A stretch of DNA of 64,000 bases from CAVVKW01 sp963749035 (GTDB lineage Bacteria; Verrucomicrobiota; Verrucomicrobiia; Chthoniobacterales; JAATET01), in NCBI GenBank assembly GCA_963749035.1, contig CAVVKW010000004.1:682001-746000 (forward strand), read 5' to 3'. Each line of letters opens with the position of its first letter. Position 1 is the first letter of the stretch. Below the pieces are notes generated by a model. It was not told the origin of the DNA. It did not search any database and worked only from the letters and a program-made list of their open reading frames with translations. Positions 35,336 through 44,287 of this stretch are shown here, in pieces. A program made the position numbers and the translations under genes.

Positions 35336-35890
35336 ATCAGTCTGACCAGCAGTCATTGAATTTTCGGAGCAAACAATTCTCGTATGAATTGAAGTTATGT
35401 ATCTATTAGCTATCGCAAAAGTTTCCTCAATCCCTTCCCAAAAATCCAAGTCTAGAGTCTCAATTCTTGGACTCGACTGGAAATAACTCACGCAGATCTC
35501 GTTGTGCTTTTGCAAGATCGTGCCATGTGCAAAAGCGTTTCGATAGCGAATTACCCTCGAGAATGTCTTCTCGAATTTATTCCGATCCTGCGTATCCAAA
35601 ATTCGAAGTTGCTCACAAATCCAAAAGATTGCCTTTCGCTTGCTCTCAAACGAAAAGAAACTTGAGTTCACAATCTGATCCATGAATACATTGAGCAAAT
35701 TTGGGTCATTTCTTATAAAGTAGGTGCCAATTATCTCAGCACAATTTTGTTCGATTCCGAGAGCGCTCCGAATTACGAGACTGCCGTTTCGAAAGGCAAT
35801 TTCGATTTCATCGAGTTGCATCTGCTGTGGAACATTTGCTTCCATCTGCATGATTGCCTTTGCTTGGAAGGGGAGCGTGATGATCTTCAT
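35306..35890 (-). CDS. HEPN-like protein
   Basis: 194 residues, helical. VIRYRNAFAHGTI near residue 120 has the RN-x3-H motif of HEPN RNases and DUF-type relatives; the upstream helix (FESKRKAIFWICEQLRI) fits the four-helix bundle. Predicted toxin or defence RNase with no partner in the cassette. Ends with DAEQGAAANP from attC. Confidence 0.65.
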   Translation of the reverse strand: MKIITLPFQAKAIMQMEANVPQQMQLDEIEIAFRNGSLVIRSALGIEQNCAEIIGTYFIRNDPNLLNVFMDQIVNSSFFSFESKRKAIFWICEQLRILDTQDRNKFEKTFSRVIRYRNAFAHGTILQKHNEICVSYFQSSPRIETLDLDFWEGIEETFAIANRYITSIHTRIVCSENSMTAGQTDAEQGAAANP

Positions 35891-35900
35891 GGGAACTATA

Positions 35901-36026
35901 GCCGAACGTCAAGCTCAGTCACCCCGAGCGGGCGTGCGAGCTACTGATTGTGATCTACTGGAAGAATCGCTTTCGAGCATCTGAGACGGAACGCGGCTAG
36001 GGGTTGGCTGCAGCGTCTTGATGGAC
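35901..36026 (-). repeat. attC site 61 (class A, GATGGAC core)
   Basis: Left core GCCGAAC, right core GATGGAC. Confidence 0.9.
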
Positions 36027-36337
36027 AGAATTTTATGGAACCGCCGCCTGGCAATTGAGCTATCAAACCTTCGAAGGATGCGCTCATCGAGTGACACGAC
36101 AACACGCGCGAACGGATTGATGGTCTTTTGCAGGTTTGCCCGTGGCATACAGGTTGCCGTCGTGGCGGTCGATGAGCTCTCCAGCAACGGAAGTGTGAAT
36201 ATCTCGGTGTAGGTAAAGGTGAAGGGACGCTGATCTAAAGGAAGTGAATATCAATATGACTGCTGAACGCCTTGCAGACGATTACGCACCCATTTTGCTT
36301 TCTGGCGTTCGCATACGAAGACTCCGCATTTCATTCT
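36027..36337. repeat. ORF-less cassette, family 2, copy 11
   Basis: Palindrome 36082-36177. Short hexamer run. ATG at 36255. Confidence 0.85.
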
Positions 36338-36463
36338 GTCCATCGTCAAGCTCAGCCACCCTGAACGGGCGAGCGAAGAGCGGAACGCAGTTCCGCCAGG
36401 CAGTGGCTACGAGTTTGGTGTGTCAGCACGCGGCTAAGGGTTGGCTGCAGCGCCTTGTTCGGC
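36338..36463 (-). repeat. attC site 62 (class B)
   Basis: Left core GTCCATC, right core GTTCGGC. Confidence 0.9.
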
Positions 36464-36844
36464 TGCATTCTTCATCGGCAGAAGATTTCTCGCGCCTTCT
36501 GTCGGATTGCCGTTTGAGTCGAAGACAGGTTGATTGTAGGTAAGTGTGTTTAGCCACCCTTGATTGTATCCTTCTTTCCCGAAGTAGAGGAAATGGCCAA
36601 ATACTTCCTGCAAAAGTTCGCCGGCATCACCCTCAACTGGATTCCCCTCTAAAAACAGGGAGCCGATACGAACCTCTGATCGTGTTCCTTCGTTTCTGAT
36701 CTTGTAGACATACTTCCATTGTTTGTGGATGTACGATCCTTGTTTCGTTGGATAACCCGCTACATTGGGCTCTGCGCGCACCGGCTCATTGGAAAACGCG
36801 ATGGATGGAATGCACATCAAGAAAGCAGCGATCAGAGATTTCAT
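36434..36844 (-). CDS. exported protein, unknown function
   Basis: 136 residues. Signal peptide MKSLIAAFLMCIPSIAFS. The mature part (HKQWKYVYKIRNEGTRSEVRIGSLFLEG) looks like a small beta-sandwich. No family recognised. Ends with AAEQGAAANP from attC. Confidence 0.62.
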   Translation of the reverse strand: MKSLIAAFLMCIPSIAFSNEPVRAEPNVAGYPTKQGSYIHKQWKYVYKIRNEGTRSEVRIGSLFLEGNPVEGDAGELLQEVFGHFLYFGKEGYNQGWLNTLTYNQPVFDSNGNPTEGARNLLPMKNAAEQGAAANP

Positions 36845-36850
36845 ATCAAA

Positions 36851-36976
36851 GCCGAACGTCAAGCTCAGCCACCCCGAACGGGCGAACGAAGAGCGGAACG
36901 CAGTTCCGCCAAGTAGCGGCTACAAGTTAGATGTGTCAGCACGCGGCTAGGGGTTGGCTGCAGCGCCTTGTTAGTC
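36851..36976 (-). repeat. attC site 63 (class B)
   Basis: Left core GCCGAAC, right core GTTAGTC. Confidence 0.9.
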
Positions 36977-37921
36977 CAAATGCATTTCGGCTTGATCACC
37001 GCTTTCGCGTAGTGGCTTCAGCTTCTGAAAGCGTATTTGGGGACGGTGTGCGATTGGCCGGTTCTTCTCATCAAGTCTTGAGACAGTTCCTTCGATCAGG
37101 CACGGCGTGAATAGAAGCGGTTTATATCGAACGATGCTTCCGGCTGTCGGATAGCAAGTAAGGATATGGTCGAGATAGCGAAATCCGATTGAATTTGCAA
37201 CTTCATTTCCACGAGTGACAAATCCCTCAAGAGATACGTTCATCAAGTGCTCAAGTTCCGGAAACAAGGGCACTGATTCGTCTTCGGAATCGTCCACGAC
37301 AAAAATTGCGCGGTCATCGGAATCAATTGTGACCGGAATATCCTCTGGATCCGGCGAGACTAGGGTCATTCTTCTTCCATTATTGACTAAAGAGATGAGA
37401 TCGGAAAGCTGGCCAGATGGCATCTCTAAGAAGAGTTGGAAATCGTCTGTCCGAACTACTAAAGTTAAGCCGTCGCGAGATTCTACTTCTACAAAACTAT
37501 TGTTGTCCAGCCATCGTAGCTTCTTAATGAATTCCTTGGTGAGACCACCCAAATGGACCCCGAGTTTTACCGCTGTCTTGAGACCCCGGAAGCCAGATTT
37601 GAAGGCGTCCGTAAGTCCTCGCTCATCAAAGTCTCGTTCGGCTAATTTCTGCGCTGCCTTAATCAGGTAAGCCGTCGCACCAGCCCCGCCAGCAGTCATG
37701 AGCCATTCGGCAACAGTCTTGGGAAGTTCCAGTTCCCATGAACCATGATTTACCCGAACGGGTATAGGTAAATCAAAATCTGATAGGCGGCGGTCATAGC
37801 GAGAAATCCACCATTGAAGCGAACGATCTAGACCACGAAGCGCGACGCTAGCCTCTGCGGATGAAATGACGCCATCCTGTAAATCCTCGCCTTGATACCG
37901 AATCTTTCCAAGTGCTTCCAT
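36971..37921 (-). CDS. DUF7946-like protein, unknown function
   Basis: 316 residues, the longest intact cassette protein. N-terminus KIRYQGEDLQDGVISSAEASVALRGLDRSL resembles DUF7946 openings; a short hydrophobic helix follows (TAGGAGATAYLIKAAQKLAE, about 76-95). The C-terminal 130 residues form a separate beta-rich domain (FVTRGNEVANSIGFRYLDHI, then LIEGTVSRLDEKN). Proteins of this kind are often found in mobile or defence-rich regions. Stop TAA in the core. Confidence 0.65.
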   Translation of the reverse strand: MEALGKIRYQGEDLQDGVISSAEASVALRGLDRSLQWWISRYDRRLSDFDLPIPVRVNHGSWELELPKTVAEWLMTAGGAGATAYLIKAAQKLAERDFDERGLTDAFKSGFRGLKTAVKLGVHLGGLTKEFIKKLRWLDNNSFVEVESRDGLTLVVRTDDFQLFLEMPSGQLSDLISLVNNGRRMTLVSPDPEDIPVTIDSDDRAIFVVDDSEDESVPLFPELEHLMNVSLEGFVTRGNEVANSIGFRYLDHILTCYPTAGSIVRYKPLLFTPCLIEGTVSRLDEKNRPIAHRPQIRFQKLKPLRESGDQAEMHLD

Positions 37922-37937
37922 ATGCGAGTGTATAAGG

Positions 37938-38063
37938 GACTAACGTCAAGCTCAGCCACCCCGAACGGGCGTGCGAGCTATGGATTGTGATCTGGAGAAG
38001 GTGACGCTTCCGAGCGTCTGAAAAGGAGAGCGGCTAGGGGTTGGCTGCAGCGCCTTGTTCGAC
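37938..38063 (-). repeat. attC site 64 (class A)
   Basis: Left core GACTAAC, right core GTTCGAC. Confidence 0.9.
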
Positions 38064-38428
38064 TGGATCGGCTGGTGGTCCGGGAAAGGCATCGAGCTAC
38101 TGGGAGCGTCGTATACTTTGGTTCAAATCGCGAAGCCACTTCAATGATTGGACGAATCCAGAGAGAAGGGTTCGACTTGGCAGGGATATATTTACGACCG
38201 CGGAAGGGATGAGGGCTGGATGTGGCCGGAACGAGCGGGGATCAAGCTACAAATCATTTTTCATCCGCCGGAGGCTGCTGACGAACATCGGTCGAAATCC
38301 GGTGGAGCCGATCTTGTCTTCGGGGTGGCCTCTCAAGTCGTCGCAGTCTGAACCAATGGTAGTTTGCCGGGTTTGCCGTCAGCTACAGAATACCGAATTG
38401 AATCATCCGCCGGAGGCTGCATCATGAA
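38064..38428. repeat. ORF-less cassette, family 1, copy 15
   Basis: Left half like 16435-16799, right half like 14620-14985, suggesting exchange between copies. Confidence 0.83.
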
Positions 38429-38554
38429 GTCGAACGTCAAGCTCAGCCACCCTGAACGGGCGTGCGAACAACGGGTTGTGATCTACTGGGGGAACATCGC
38501 GGATGAAAGCTGACAATGGAGCGGCTAGGGGTTGGCTGCAGCGCCTTGTTCGAC
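38429..38554 (-). repeat. attC site 65 (class F)
   Basis: Cores GTCGAAC and GTTCGAC; near-identical to site 6 past the left core. Confidence 0.9.
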
Positions 38555-38923
38555 TGTATGGGATAGTGGTCCGGGAAAGCCATCGAACTACCGTAGGCAT
38601 TATTTACCTTGGTCCAGACTGCGAAACCACCTATCGAGAATGAGCAAAACTAAAGAGGAGGGTTCGACTTGGTAGTCATCTATCTCACGAACGCGGCAGA
38701 GATGAGGGCTGGATGTGGCCGGAACAAGCGGGGGTCGACCTACGAATATTTTTTATCATCCGCCGGAGGCTGCTGACGGACATCGGTCGACATCCTGTGG
38801 AGCTGACCTTGTCTTCGGGGTGGCCTCTCATGTCGTCGCAGTCTGAACCAATGGTAGTTTGCCGCGTTTGCCGTCAGCTACAGAAGACCGAATTTACTCA
38901 TCCGCCGGAGGCTGCATCATGAA
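38555..38923. repeat. ORF-less cassette, family 1 subtype b, copy 16
   Basis: Nearly identical to 4113-4481, about 34 kb away. Confidence 0.86.
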
Positions 38924-39049
38924 GTCGAACGTCAAGCTCAGCCGCCCCGAACGGGCGTTCGAGTTACTGATGCCGATCTACTGGAAGAAGTGCTTCCGAG
39001 CTTCTGAAACAGAGCGCGGCTAGGGGTTGGCTGCAGCGCCTTGTTCGGC
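38924..39049 (-). repeat. attC site 66 (class A)
   Basis: Left core GTCGAAC, right core GTTCGGC; left box reads CAGCCGCCC. Confidence 0.9.
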
Positions 39050-39508
39050 CGTATTGTATTGTAGAGACATCTGCTTTAGATCAATCTTGAATATAATCGA
39101 TCCAAACCGAGTTTTGGTTTTCCTACGGATCGAGATATCTTGCATCCGCTCCTGGAACGTTTTTACTTCGGATGATCGTATCCGGACACTGTAAGTGAAT
39201 ACAGCTTTCCTGAAACGGTATAGTTTACGATACACTCCAGGATTCCCTGTAAAGTCTACGCTACTGCGAGCACCTCGTTGGATCTTCCCGTTCAGGTTTC
39301 CAATCGATTTCTCCCAAACTCTCTGAAGTCTCCTCTTCGCTGAAGCTGCAGTAACACTGGAATCCCGCTTTCTAACGAAGGTTCGTGAGGTCACAACAAA
39401 TTCTCCTGTGGCCACCGTAAGTGGAGGCAACGAGCCGCCATAGGAAAATGCCTCGGATAAGTTGGTGCTGAACAACAAAATAGCTAGAATGCTAATGCTT
39501 GTTTTCAT
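39020..39508 (-). CDS. exported protein, unknown function
   Basis: 162 residues from ATG at 39508. Signal peptide MKTSISILAILLFSTNLSEA. The mature part is basic and beta-rich (YRKLYRFRKAVFTYSVRIRSSEV, RFGSIIFKIDLKQMSL). No family recognised. Ends with NTAEQGAAANP from attC. Confidence 0.62.
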   Translation of the reverse strand: MKTSISILAILLFSTNLSEAFSYGGSLPPLTVATGEFVVTSRTFVRKRDSSVTAASAKRRLQRVWEKSIGNLNGKIQRGARSSVDFTGNPGVYRKLYRFRKAVFTYSVRIRSSEVKTFQERMQDISIRRKTKTRFGSIIFKIDLKQMSLQYNTAEQGAAANP

Positions 39509-39517
39509 AATAGTTAA

Positions 39518-39643
39518 GCCGAACGTCAAGCTCAGCCACCCCGAACGGGTGCGCGAGCTATGGATTATGATCTGCGGGAGGTGACGCTTTCGAGCGTCTA
39601 AAACGGAAAGCGGCTAGGGGTTGGCTGCAGCGCCTTGTTCGGT
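39518..39643 (-). repeat. attC site 67 (class A)
   Basis: Left core GCCGAAC, right core GTTCGGT. Confidence 0.9.
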
Positions 39644-40135
39644 CACTTCTGCAACGTTCTCTCGAATCAAGAGATGTTCAATCTCGGTCTTTTTAATCGA
39701 GTGGGGAACGCCAATTGCTAATGCCTCGCCTGTCGCGATATGGAGAAACAGAACTGAATAACCAGTGGTAATCCCCCATGAAAAATTCTGAATGTCGGAA
39801 TACTTAAGAGGATTTTTAGAGTCGCCGCGTGCTCGTCGGATGATTTTGGCATGCATTTCAACTTTGCATGGAGCATATCGGATTAACCAGGGTGCGATGT
39901 AAGCAGACAGTATTCCCATGGCAATCGAAAGCGGAATTATGTATGCGAGAGGAGGCGGCTGCCGTGATGGTATTGAATTCGAAACATACCAAGTTACAAG
40001 TAGGCTGCCGACCACGATGAGTGCAACGGTGGGCTTCTTCCACCAACTGAGCTGACTATACTCATGGTCAGACGCCCGCTTGACGAAATCACGAGGCTCA
40101 AACCAGTGCATAATTGGTTTTTGAAATTTGATCAT
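39614..40135 (-). CDS. membrane protein with two helices, unknown function
   Basis: 173 residues from ATG at 40135. Two membrane helices (about 36-55 and 66-88) followed by a cytoplasmic domain (KVEMHAKIIRRARGDSKN, SWGITTGYSVLFLHIATG) resembling the PH-like bPH2/YcxB pattern. Ends with VTEQGAAANP from attC. Confidence 0.6.
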   Translation of the reverse strand: MIKFQKPIMHWFEPRDFVKRASDHEYSQLSWWKKPTVALIVVGSLLVTWYVSNSIPSRQPPPLAYIIPLSIAMGILSAYIAPWLIRYAPCKVEMHAKIIRRARGDSKNPLKYSDIQNFSWGITTGYSVLFLHIATGEALAIGVPHSIKKTEIEHLLIRENVAEVTEQGAAANP

Positions 40136-40141
40136 TTTTGG

Positions 40142-40267
40142 ACCGAACGTCAAGCTCAGCCACCCTGAACGTGCGCGCGAAACGCGGAACGCAGTTCCGT
40201 CAAGTAGCGGCTACGAGTTGGATGTGTCAGCACGCGGCTAAGGGTTGGCTGGAGCGCCTTGTTGGGC
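40142..40267 (-). repeat. attC site 68 (class B)
   Basis: Left core ACCGAAC, right core GTTGGGC; right box reads GGCTGGAGCG, one base off. Confidence 0.9.
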
Positions 40268-40789
40268 TGCATTTTTGAACCAGACAACGGCGTCCCGTTC
40301 AGTTTGTTTGATAAACGGATCTTTCCCGTTGATATAGGCCTCAATGTCTCCGTTGCATCGGTCAAATAAACTGCGTTTCAGTACGCAATATCTGAGGGCC
40401 ACGTCGGGATGTGATCGGAGATAGTCGCGGAAGGCCAAATGCCTAGTTACGTGAGGGGAGCCATGCATGAAAGCGTGAACCTGATGAGTGCGAGAGCTAG
40501 AAGCGTCATTCTTTCGAAAATAGCGACGTCCGGAAATGCCAAATTCACCGAGTGATTCATAGCCGAGAATATCCAGTCCGGATGAATGTTGATCGAGATC
40601 GTCGAGGCTTGTTGTCTCGATCAAGATATCAATAATGGGTTTCGCGTGGATTCCCTTAATCGATGTGCTGCCTATGTGATAAATGGCAATCAACGCTATT
40701 CCAAGGGCTTCCTGAATGCATTCAGATTCTTCATCAAAATTTCGTGCCCAAGAATCTTGATGCGGTTGGAGTCTTAAGATGCTGTTCAT
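40238..40789 (-). CDS. GrpB family protein (UPF0157)
   Basis: 183 residues. A nucleotidyltransferase-like fold of the GrpB family: IAIYHIGSTSIKGIHAKPIIDILIE (GST motif and acidic pair), then GISGRRYFRK, THQVHAFMHGSPHVTRHLAFRDYLRSHP. Exact activity is unknown; some relatives are fused to dephospho-CoA kinase. One attC base change gives the variant tail AQQGAPANP. Confidence 0.88.
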   Translation of the reverse strand: MNSILRLQPHQDSWARNFDEESECIQEALGIALIAIYHIGSTSIKGIHAKPIIDILIETTSLDDLDQHSSGLDILGYESLGEFGISGRRYFRKNDASSSRTHQVHAFMHGSPHVTRHLAFRDYLRSHPDVALRYCVLKRSLFDRCNGDIEAYINGKDPFIKQTERDAVVWFKNAAQQGAPANP

Positions 40790-40802
40790 TTCATATGAAA
40801 TG

Positions 40803-40931
40803 GCCCAACGTCAAGCTCAGCCACCCCGATCGCGGGACCGAACTTCCATGGTGGATGTGAATTGGAAAGGCGGAAGTCAGAACAACTGCGCCGTGTCGCG
40901 GCTAGGGGTTGGCTGCAGCGCCTTGTTAGCC
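40803..40931 (-). repeat. attC site 69 (class E)
   Basis: Left core GCCCAAC, right core GTTAGCC. Confidence 0.9.
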
Positions 40932-41354
40932 TGATGAGCGTGATATGCTTGGAGCATCTGAATCTCCGGCAGGGTAATCGGCTTCAATGATGGTATTTGC
41001 GCACCCTATGAGGCGTCGGCAGGGCTCAGATCGAAGAACAGGACCACCGTTCGCGGCGGCTACTTTCACGAATCACAAATACGGCTACGATTGGGGACGG
41101 ATGTTGGTGACTGTTCCGACACTGGAAACTCCACACCTCCAGTTGGATGAAGCTGGCCTCGCATCAGCGAGGCGAGCTGGGTCTGGCAGGATGTTGCAGT
41201 GGATGTGGTCGTCACCGGTGCAGAAGGCCTCTGTGGAAGACGGTCACGACGGGTGAGAGGGTGAAGGGGCGATCCTGTCGTGGCTGGCTGGAACAGTGGC
41301 CTGAACGAACCACAATCCAGCCTTCGAAGCGACGACTTCAGGATTATCATATGA
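40932..41354. other. cassette without a convincing gene, unique sequence
   Basis: Cores GTTAGCC and GGCTAAC. Frames of 94 codons (minus, 41066-41350) and 89 codons (plus, 40987-41256) overlap, but both have low-complexity, arginine/serine-rich translations and no clear start context. The cassette is more GC-rich than its neighbours and contains none of the repeated families. Confidence 0.45.
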
Positions 41355-41479
41355 GGCTAACGTCAAGCTCAGCCACCCCGAACGGGCTTGCGAGCACTGT
41401 TTGTGATCTACCTGAAAAATCGCTTTCGAGCATCTGAGACGGAACGCGGCTAGGGGTTGGCTGCAGCGCCTTGTTCGGC
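41355..41479 (-). repeat. attC site 70 (class A)
   Basis: Left core GGCTAAC, right core GTTCGGC. Confidence 0.9.
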
Positions 41480-41502
41480 TGTATTTGTTCTTCATCGATT
41501 CT

Positions 41503-41907
41503 TTACGGCGTTCGCAAATCAAAAGTGGGATTTGTGAGGTCAGTCCTTTCGAAGTGTGCCCGCCCCCAAGAAAGCGTCTTGAATATCGGGACAGCGTATC
41601 CGTATATGACCGGTATGATTAGGAAGAGCAGTTGCCAAGGAATTGGCGTGTCGATCTTGAAATCGATGAAGCGCGAAAGCATAAAATAGACGGTCCCAAT
41701 GAGTATCAGGCGAATCGAATACTTCTGCTGAGATAATGCGTAATACCGATTGATTTTGAACCACGCAATATCAGACATAAATGCCTCTCGGCTGCGAAAT
41801 CCAAAAAAGTAATTCTTTGGAATCTTTCGATACTTGAGCGGGAGCGTTGAAAGCCAAGCGAAAGCAGCGAAGAACGAAACTCCAAATGCAGATAGCTCAA
41901 AGGTCAT
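41503..41907 (-). CDS. SdpI-like small membrane protein
   Basis: 134 residues from ATG at 41907. Three membrane helices (about 2-20, 62-80, 86-106). FFGFRSREAFMSDIAWFKINRYYALS matches the conserved region of the SdpI/YhfL family (GxRT...W...N). In Bacillus, SdpI gives immunity to a killing factor; the role here is unknown. Own stop before the core. Confidence 0.65.
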   Translation of the reverse strand: MTFELSAFGVSFFAAFAWLSTLPLKYRKIPKNYFFGFRSREAFMSDIAWFKINRYYALSQQKYSIRLILIGTVYFMLSRFIDFKIDTPIPWQLLFLIIPVIYGYAVPIFKTLSWGRAHFERTDLTNPTFDLRTP

Positions 41908-41978
41908 TGATATCACAGCTCATAGGCTTGAGGATTCGTATAGGAAAGAAATGGGTTAACGAATGTTGTTTTTATGGA

Positions 41979-42104
41979 GCCGAACGTCAAGCTCAGCCAC
42001 CCCGATCGGGCGTGCGAGCTACGGGTTGTGAACTGCTGAAAGAATCGCTTTCGAGCATCTGAGACGGAACGCGGCTAGGGGTTGGCTGCAGCGTCTTGAT
42101 GGAC
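41979..42104 (-). repeat. attC site 71 (class A, GATGGAC core)
   Basis: Left core GCCGAAC, right core GATGGAC. Confidence 0.9.
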
Positions 42105-42415
42105 AGAATTTGATTGAACCGCCGCCTGGCAATCGAGCTATCAAACCTTCGAACGATGCGCTCATCGAGTGACACGACAACACACGCGAACGGATCGATG
42201 GTCTTTTGCAGGTTTGCCCGTGGCATACAGGTTGCCGTCGTGGCGGTCGATGAGCTCTCCAGCAACGGAAGTGTGAATATCTCGGTGTAGGTAAAGGTGA
42301 AGGGACGCTGATCCAAAGGAAGTGAATATCAATATGACTGCTGAACGCCTTGCAGACGATTACGCACCCTTTTTCCTTTCTGGCGTTCGCATACGAAGAC
42401 TCCGCATTTCATTCT
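42105..42415. repeat. ORF-less cassette, family 2, copy 12
   Basis: Palindrome 42160-42255. AAAGGAAGTGA and ATG at 42333. Confidence 0.85.
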
Positions 42416-42541
42416 GTCCATCGTCAAGCTCAGCCACCCCGAACGGGCGTGCGAGCTACTGGTTGTAATCTACTGAAAGAATCGCTTTCGAGCATCTGAG
42501 ACGGAACGCGGCTAGGGGTTGGCTGCAGCGCCTTGTTCGAC
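42416..42541 (-). repeat. attC site 72 (class A)
   Basis: Left core GTCCATC, right core GTTCGAC. Confidence 0.9.
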
Positions 42542-42904
42542 TGTATCGGCTGCTGGTCCGGGAAAGTCATCAAGCTACTGGGGGCGTCGTATACTTTGGT
42601 TCAAATCGCGAAGCCACTTCAATGATTGGACGAATCCAAGGAGAAGAGTTCGACTTGGAAGGCATATATTTCACGAACGCGGAAGAGATGAGGGCTGGAT
42701 GTGGCCGGAACGAGCGGGGATCAAGCTACGATTTTTTCATCCGCCGGAGGCTGCTCACGGACACCGGTCGAAATCCGGTGGAGCCGATCTTGTCTTCGGG
42801 GTGGCCTCTCAAGTCGTCGCAGTCTGAACCAATGGTAGTTTGCCGGGTTTGCCGTCAGCTACAGAATACCGAATTCACTCATCCGCCGGAGGCTGCATCA
42901 TGAA
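42542..42904. repeat. ORF-less cassette, family 1, copy 17
   Basis: Close to 12724-13086. Confidence 0.85.
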
Positions 42905-43030
42905 GTCGAACGTCAAGCTCAGCCACCCCGAACGGGCGACCGAATAGCGGAACGCAGTTCCGGCAAGTAGCGGGTACGAGTTTGGTGTGACATCAAGAGG
43001 GTAGGGGTTGGCTGCAGCGCCTTGTTAGGC
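42905..43030 (-). repeat. attC site 73 (class B, diverged)
   Basis: Left core GTCGAAC, right core GTTAGGC. The centre is diverged (GACATCAAGAGGGTAGGGG). Confidence 0.88.
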
Positions 43031-43285
43031 CGAATTTCTTCCACTCCGCCATTGCTTTAGCATCTCTGCGATAGTGATCAAGATGCCAAAAAATCCGTAA
43101 AGTATCACGTAGATCATAGGGTCTGGATAGATTGCAAGCCAGAGTGCAAGGGCGATTGTGATGGATACGAAAGGTATTCCATATTTTGTGATCTTCGAAA
43201 ACTCGGATAGCTCTCTAAAAACAAGTGCGAAAATTGCTGCGCAGAAAATAGTCAGCGAAAACGGGTTGAGGAAAAATAAGCTCAT
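43025..43285 (-). CDS. small membrane protein, unknown function
   Basis: 86 residues with three hydrophobic helices (about 7-24, 33-50, 54-74) and a short basic C-terminus. It starts four bases inside the end of the preceding gene (ATGA), so the pair forms a two-gene cassette, perhaps an effector or immunity pair. Stop TAA in the core. Confidence 0.62.
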   Translation of the reverse strand: MSLFFLNPFSLTIFCAAIFALVFRELSEFSKITKYGIPFVSITIALALWLAIYPDPMIYVILYGFFGILITIAEMLKQWRSGRNSA

Positions 43286-43541
43286 CTATGTGGGTTCGAG
43301 CCAGCCGGAAAGATGGGGAGCGATGTATCAATTGTTATATTGTCCGCTTGGTTTGCGCCTTGAATGTAGAATTCGATATCAGCCACTCCGCACGATTCTG
43401 TGAATGTGCTACGTCCGTGAAATGCGACTGATTGGCGCTTATTTGTCGTAATCCTTCGATCAAAGTTTCGATTTCCGATTCTTTTACGCCGATGGCGACA
43501 CCGAACCAGCCGGTTTTGAAATCGTCTACGGTGATGTGCAT
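43282..43541 (-). pseudogene. frameshifted gene paired with a small membrane protein
   Basis: The first half reads MHITVDDFKTGWFGVAIGVKESEIETLIEGLRQISANQSHF; the second half, in another frame, reads STFTESCGVADIEFYIQGANQ and ends before the membrane gene. Together they make a sensible protein of about 86 residues with the W-F-G-V and IEFYI pattern of small immunity-like proteins, so one base has probably been lost or gained near 43420-43430. Confidence 0.6.
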
Positions 43542-43557
43542 TTGAAATTGTATAATG

Positions 43558-43686
43558 GCCTAACGTCAAGCTCAGCCACCCCGGACACGGGACCGAACTT
43601 GTATGGTGGACGTTGGATGGAATGGCGGAAGTCAGAATAGCTGCGCCGTGTCGCGGCTAGGGGTTGGCTGCAGCGCCTTGTTCGGT
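43558..43686 (-). repeat. attC site 74 (class E)
   Basis: Left core GCCTAAC, right core GTTCGGT; matches site 40 past the left core. Confidence 0.9.
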
Positions 43687-43691
43687 CTGTA

Positions 43692-44090
43692 TTACAGTTT
43701 CTCAAAACGGACGATTCCGCCTTGAGTCACGATGACTTTCTGATCTGCTCCGATACCAATTATTGCAGGTGTATCTCTGGCATTTTCATCGTTATTGGTC
43801 GGGAAAAACTTGACTTTGTAACCTTCGGTGAGTCGATCCAGATCTGCTTTCGTGAGGTAGTTACCCTGACTTAGTTCCGCAATAGAGTCGAGGTTGGCGG
43901 ATCTTCCAGAAGCGCTACTATCAAGCTCAAGTGTTTGTCGTGCGATCTGTAGATGTCTGAAATTATTGAGCGTTTGGACTGTTTGCTTGCGCTGGGAGTA
44001 GCTTGAAAACGCTTGAATTACGAGTGCCGCTACGATGATCGCGAAAACAGCTATCGATATTATGACAACTTTTTTATGACGGTTTTTCAT
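43692..44090 (-). CDS. pseudopilin-like inner-membrane protein, copy 2
   Basis: 132 residues with the same translation as the gene at 23564-23962: one N-terminal membrane helix and a GIGADQKVIVTQGG end. The cassette differs from copy 1 at only a few bases outside the gene (for example GGATTACGG for GGATTGCGG), so duplication was recent. Confidence 0.65.
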   Translation of the reverse strand: MKNRHKKVVIISIAVFAIIVAALVIQAFSSYSQRKQTVQTLNNFRHLQIARQTLELDSSASGRSANLDSIAELSQGNYLTKADLDRLTEGYKVKFFPTNNDENARDTPAIIGIGADQKVIVTQGGIVRFEKL

Positions 44091-44161
44091 TTGTATTGGG
44101 GGGAGTTGCGTCTCGCTTTCGGATTACGGAGGATGCTCTAGGTTCCTCCGCCGGATGCTGG

Positions 44162-44287
44162 ACCGAACGTCAAGCTCAGCCACCCTGAACGGGCGGGCGA
44201 ACTGAGGGTTGTGATCTGCTGGAGGCGGATCGTGGAGTAAAGCTGGGCATGGAGCGGCTAAGGGTTGGCTGCAGCGCCTTGTTAGGC
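44162..44287 (-). repeat. attC site 75 (class F)
   Basis: Left core ACCGAAC, right core GTTAGGC; matches site 55 except one left-box base. Confidence 0.9.
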
